A DNA stretch of 64,000 nt from NCBI RefSeq assembly GCF_036924715.1, contig NZ_JAZHSB010000001.1:6935001-6999000 (forward strand). The letters run 5' to 3'. Position numbers and translations under genes: made by a program. Shown here piece by piece: positions 62,171 to 64,000 of the stretch (positions are counted from its first letter, which is position 1; each line of letters begins with the position of its first letter). Source of the DNA: Bradyrhizobium sp. AZCC 1721 (GTDB taxonomy: Bacteria > Pseudomonadota > Alphaproteobacteria > Rhizobiales > Xanthobacteraceae). The notes below the pieces were generated by a model, which saw only the letters and a list, made by a program, of their open reading frames with translations, made no database searches and was not told the DNA's origin.

Positions 62171-63030
62171 GACTGAGTCCCCCATTTCTGGACGGTGTTG
62201 CGCTCGATCGTGCGGAAGATCAGGTTCTCCACGATCAGGCCAATGACGATCACGGTCAACAGGCCGGCGAACACGGCGGGGATATCCAGCAAGTTGCGGT
62301 TCTCGAAGATGAACCAACCGAGGCCGCCCTGCCCCGACGACACGCCGAACACCAGTTCGGCGGCGATCAGCGTACGCCAGGCAAACGCCCAGCCGATCTT
62401 CAGGCCCGTCAGAATCGAGGCGAATGCCGCGGGGATCAGGATGCGGAATACGTAGGGCAATCCGCGCAGGCCGTAATTGCGGCCGACCATGCGCAGCGTG
62501 TTCGAGACGCTCTTGAAGCCGGAATGGGTGTTGAGCGCGACCGGCCACAGCACCGAATGGATCAGCACGAACACGAGGCTGCCGTTGCCGAGACCGAACC
62601 AGATCAGGGCCAGCGGCAACAGCGCGATTGCCGGCAAGGGATTGAACATCGCCGTGATGGTTTCGAGGAAATCCGTGCCGATCCGGGTCGAGATCGCGAG
62701 AATCGTGAAGATGGCGGCCAGCGCAATGCCTGCGGCATAGCCCATGAACAGCACCTTCAGCGACGCCCAGGCACGCAAGGGGATGGTGCCGTCGCGCACC
62801 TTGTCGAACATGGTGACGATGGTGTCGTGGAAGGTCGGGAACAGCAGCGGATTGTTCAGGATGGTGCCGTAGGCCTCCCAGGCCGCGGCGAGGAAGATGA
62901 TGATCACGGCCTTGCGTACAAAGCCGTCGTTCCACAACAGCTCCAGCACCGTCAGCTTGCGCTCGACCTCGGCCGGCACCGCCGCCGTCAGTTCGGCGGC
63001 ATCGCGCAACAGAATTCTGGCCTCACCCAT
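62167..63030 (-). CDS. ABC importer permease (SsuC/TauC-like)
   Basis: A 287-residue inner-membrane permease with six predicted helices and the EAA loop (RMVGRNYGLRGLPYVFRILIP, in parts, about 170-190) of nitrate/sulfonate/taurine-type importers. It overlaps the dehydratase by four bases and follows the ATPase gene by 11 bp. In this context the substrate is probably a sugar acid. Confidence 0.92.
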   Translation of the reverse strand: MGEARILLRDAAELTAAVPAEVERKLTVLELLWNDGFVRKAVIIIFLAAAWEAYGTILNNPLLFPTFHDTIVTMFDKVRDGTIPLRAWASLKVLFMGYAAGIALAAIFTILAISTRIGTDFLETITAMFNPLPAIALLPLALIWFGLGNGSLVFVLIHSVLWPVALNTHSGFKSVSNTLRMVGRNYGLRGLPYVFRILIPAAFASILTGLKIGWAFAWRTLIAAELVFGVSSGQGGLGWFIFENRNLLDIPAVFAGLLTVIVIGLIVENLIFRTIERNTVQKWGTQS

Positions 63031-63041
63031 CGCGCGCTCCT

Positions 63042-63806
63042 TTAGTGTGCCGTGACAGCGTCGGCGAACAAGAGATCATGGATCTGCTTTTCCAGCCGCG
63101 CCGCGCTGCCGTCCTCGCCGGAAACCTTGTCGACGTCGATCACCTCGGCCTTGACCCGGCCGGGATGCGGCGACAGCAGCAGGATGCGGTTGCCGATCTT
63201 GATCGCCTCCGCGATCGAATGGGTGACGAACAGCACGGTGAATTTGGTCTCCGCCCAAAGCTGCAGCAGTTCGTCCTGGCAGGTGCGCCGCGTCAGCGCA
63301 TCGAGGGCTGCGAACGGCTCGTCCATCAGCAAAATATCCGGCTCCATCGCCATGCCGCGCGCGATCGCGACGCGCTGCTTCATGCCGCCGGATAGGGTGT
63401 GCGGATAGGCATCGACGACGCGGGTGAGGCTGACTTTTTCGATATAGGCGCGCGCCCGCATCTCCGCTTCCTTGCGCGGCAGTTTCCGTGTCATCAGCAG
63501 CGGAAACATCACGTTCTCCAGCACCGTTTTCCACGGCAGAAGCTGGTCGAACTCCTGAAAAATCATCATGCGGTCGGCGCCGGGCTCGGATATTTCGCGG
63601 CCCGAGATCCGCATCTTGCCCTCGCTCGGCCTCATGTAGCCGCCGACGGCTTTCAACAGCGTCGACTTGCCGCAACCGGAGGGGCCGAGCAGCACGAAGC
63701 GATCGGAACGATCGACCGTGAAGCTGACCCGCTCGGTCGCGGTCACGACCGCGCTCGAGGTCTTGTAGCGCAGTGTTACGTCACTGACGTCGAGAAGCGC
63801 GGCCAT
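63042..63806 (-). CDS. ABC importer ATPase (SsuB/TauB-like)
   Basis: A 254-residue ATP-binding subunit: Walker A GPSGCGKSTLL, Q-loop FQEFDQLLPW, signature LSGGMKQRVAIARG, Walker B ILLMDEPFAALD, H-loop THSIAEA. It energises the adjacent permease. ATG at 63806 gives MAALLDVSDVTLRY; it starts six bases after the binding protein stop. Confidence 0.93.
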   Translation of the reverse strand: MAALLDVSDVTLRYKTSSAVVTATERVSFTVDRSDRFVLLGPSGCGKSTLLKAVGGYMRPSEGKMRISGREISEPGADRMMIFQEFDQLLPWKTVLENVMFPLLMTRKLPRKEAEMRARAYIEKVSLTRVVDAYPHTLSGGMKQRVAIARGMAMEPDILLMDEPFAALDALTRRTCQDELLQLWAETKFTVLFVTHSIAEAIKIGNRILLLSPHPGRVKAEVIDVDKVSGEDGSAARLEKQIHDLLFADAVTAH

Positions 63807-63811
63807 GTCGA

Positions 63812-64000
63812 TCAATTACCCTTCAGGTCGTGCGCGACCGGCAGGTAATAATCGGTCCACGCCTTGGGCATGGTCTTCAGCGTGCCGACCTTGAACAGAT
63901 GCGCGGCGAACTTCATGGTACCCTGCGGCTGCAGGTTCCATTCCATCATGCCGGGCTCCTTCAGCCAGGCCAGCAGGTCCTCGACGCTGGTCTTGTCGCC
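63812..64000 (-). CDS. ABC importer solute-binding protein, C-terminal part only
   Basis: The last 62 residues are visible; the gene continues past the right edge. The segment LLAWLKEPGMMEWNLQP and KAWTDYYLPVAHDLKGN near the stop are consistent with a nitrate/sulfonate-type binding protein. Its stop (63812-63814) lies just before the ATPase start, making it the first gene of the importer operon. Confidence 0.7.
   Translation of the reverse strand, partial: GDKTSVEDLLAWLKEPGMMEWNLQPQGTMKFAAHLFKVGTLKTMPKAWTDYYLPVAHDLKGN

Noticed and set aside
60434..62935. An apparent 833-residue fusion reaching from the dehydratase into the permease region
   Set aside because: The upstream part reads the permease gene in a wrong frame. 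The dehydratase starts at 62170 with the family N-terminus and a stop-start overlap with the permease.

Overview
The window is about 64 kb of high-GC chromosomal DNA from an alphaproteobacterium, most likely Bradyrhizobium or a close relative in the Nitrobacteraceae. This rests on codon use, on several families of intergenic palindromic repeats that I recognise from that group, on CCA being encoded in the single tRNA gene (tRNA-Ser GGA), and on the gene content. Apart from one IS110 element and one 238-bp MITE-like insertion it reads as ordinary chromosome, with no phage or plasmid signature. There are about 54 protein genes, and the last is cut by the window edge.

Layout. 0-3.9 kb: a small orphan gene, tRNA-Ser, a small secreted protein and trehalose synthesis (otsA, otsB). 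3.9-7.6 kb: an MFS transporter just upstream of otsB, then an IS110 element whose ends can be placed because it splits a known repeat, then a DUF3175 gene. 7.7-9.8 kb: a chemoreceptor. 10.2-13.9 kb: a coxS-coxL-coxM operon of the form II (AYRGAGR) type, closed by a strong terminator. 14.1-15.2 kb: a CoA racemase. 15.4-24.0 kb: a tyrosine/homogentisate catabolic island: hpd with a divergent Lrp/AsnC regulator, a DUF1272 protein, and a minus-strand operon of a flavin hydroxylase, DUF2783 protein, metallo-beta-lactamase-fold protein, hmgA and fahA with a divergent MarR regulator. 24.0-26.1 kb: a lactonase-like hydrolase, a 3-hydroxyisobutyrate-dehydrogenase-family enzyme and a RidA protein. 26.6-33.1 kb: a caspase-like/TPR protein, an OmpA-like protein and an RND efflux pair. 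33.2-38.8 kb: a CRP-type regulator, AsmA and a membrane adenylate/guanylate cyclase. 39-44.8 kb: DUF1127, a winged-helix/TPR regulator, a methyltransferase, an alpha/beta hydrolase, an orphan efflux adaptor and a GIY-YIG protein. 44.8-45.4 kb: a repeat cluster holding the MITE-like insertion. 45.4-50.3 kb: a second caspase-like protein, a 577-aa protein resembling class II terpene cyclases, an ExoI-like nuclease and an LssY_C protein. 50.4-58.2 kb: a class V aminotransferase, a ferric/polyamine-type ABC importer and an S9 oligopeptidase. 58.3-64 kb: a sugar-acid catabolic cluster (RraA-like, SMP-30 lactonase, IlvD/Edd dehydratase) with a three-part ABC importer.

How parts may work together. 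The island at 15-24 kb gives a route from 4-hydroxyphenylpyruvate through homogentisate to fumarate and acetoacetate. Its flavin hydroxylase plus 76-aa partner look like a second entry point to homogentisate. A CRP-like protein with intact cAMP-pocket and recognition-helix residues, a nearby class III cyclase, and four TGTGA-N6-TCACA-type sites inside the window suggest a local cAMP regulon.

Most notable: two caspase-fold proteins that have both lost the His/Cys dyad (F/S and Y/S); a DCDTTA-bearing toroid-like protein of unknown function; a clean non-autonomous insertion with 19/22 terminal inverted repeats and a 10-bp target duplication; and an IS110 whose boundaries and possible bridge-RNA guide can be read from the sequence.
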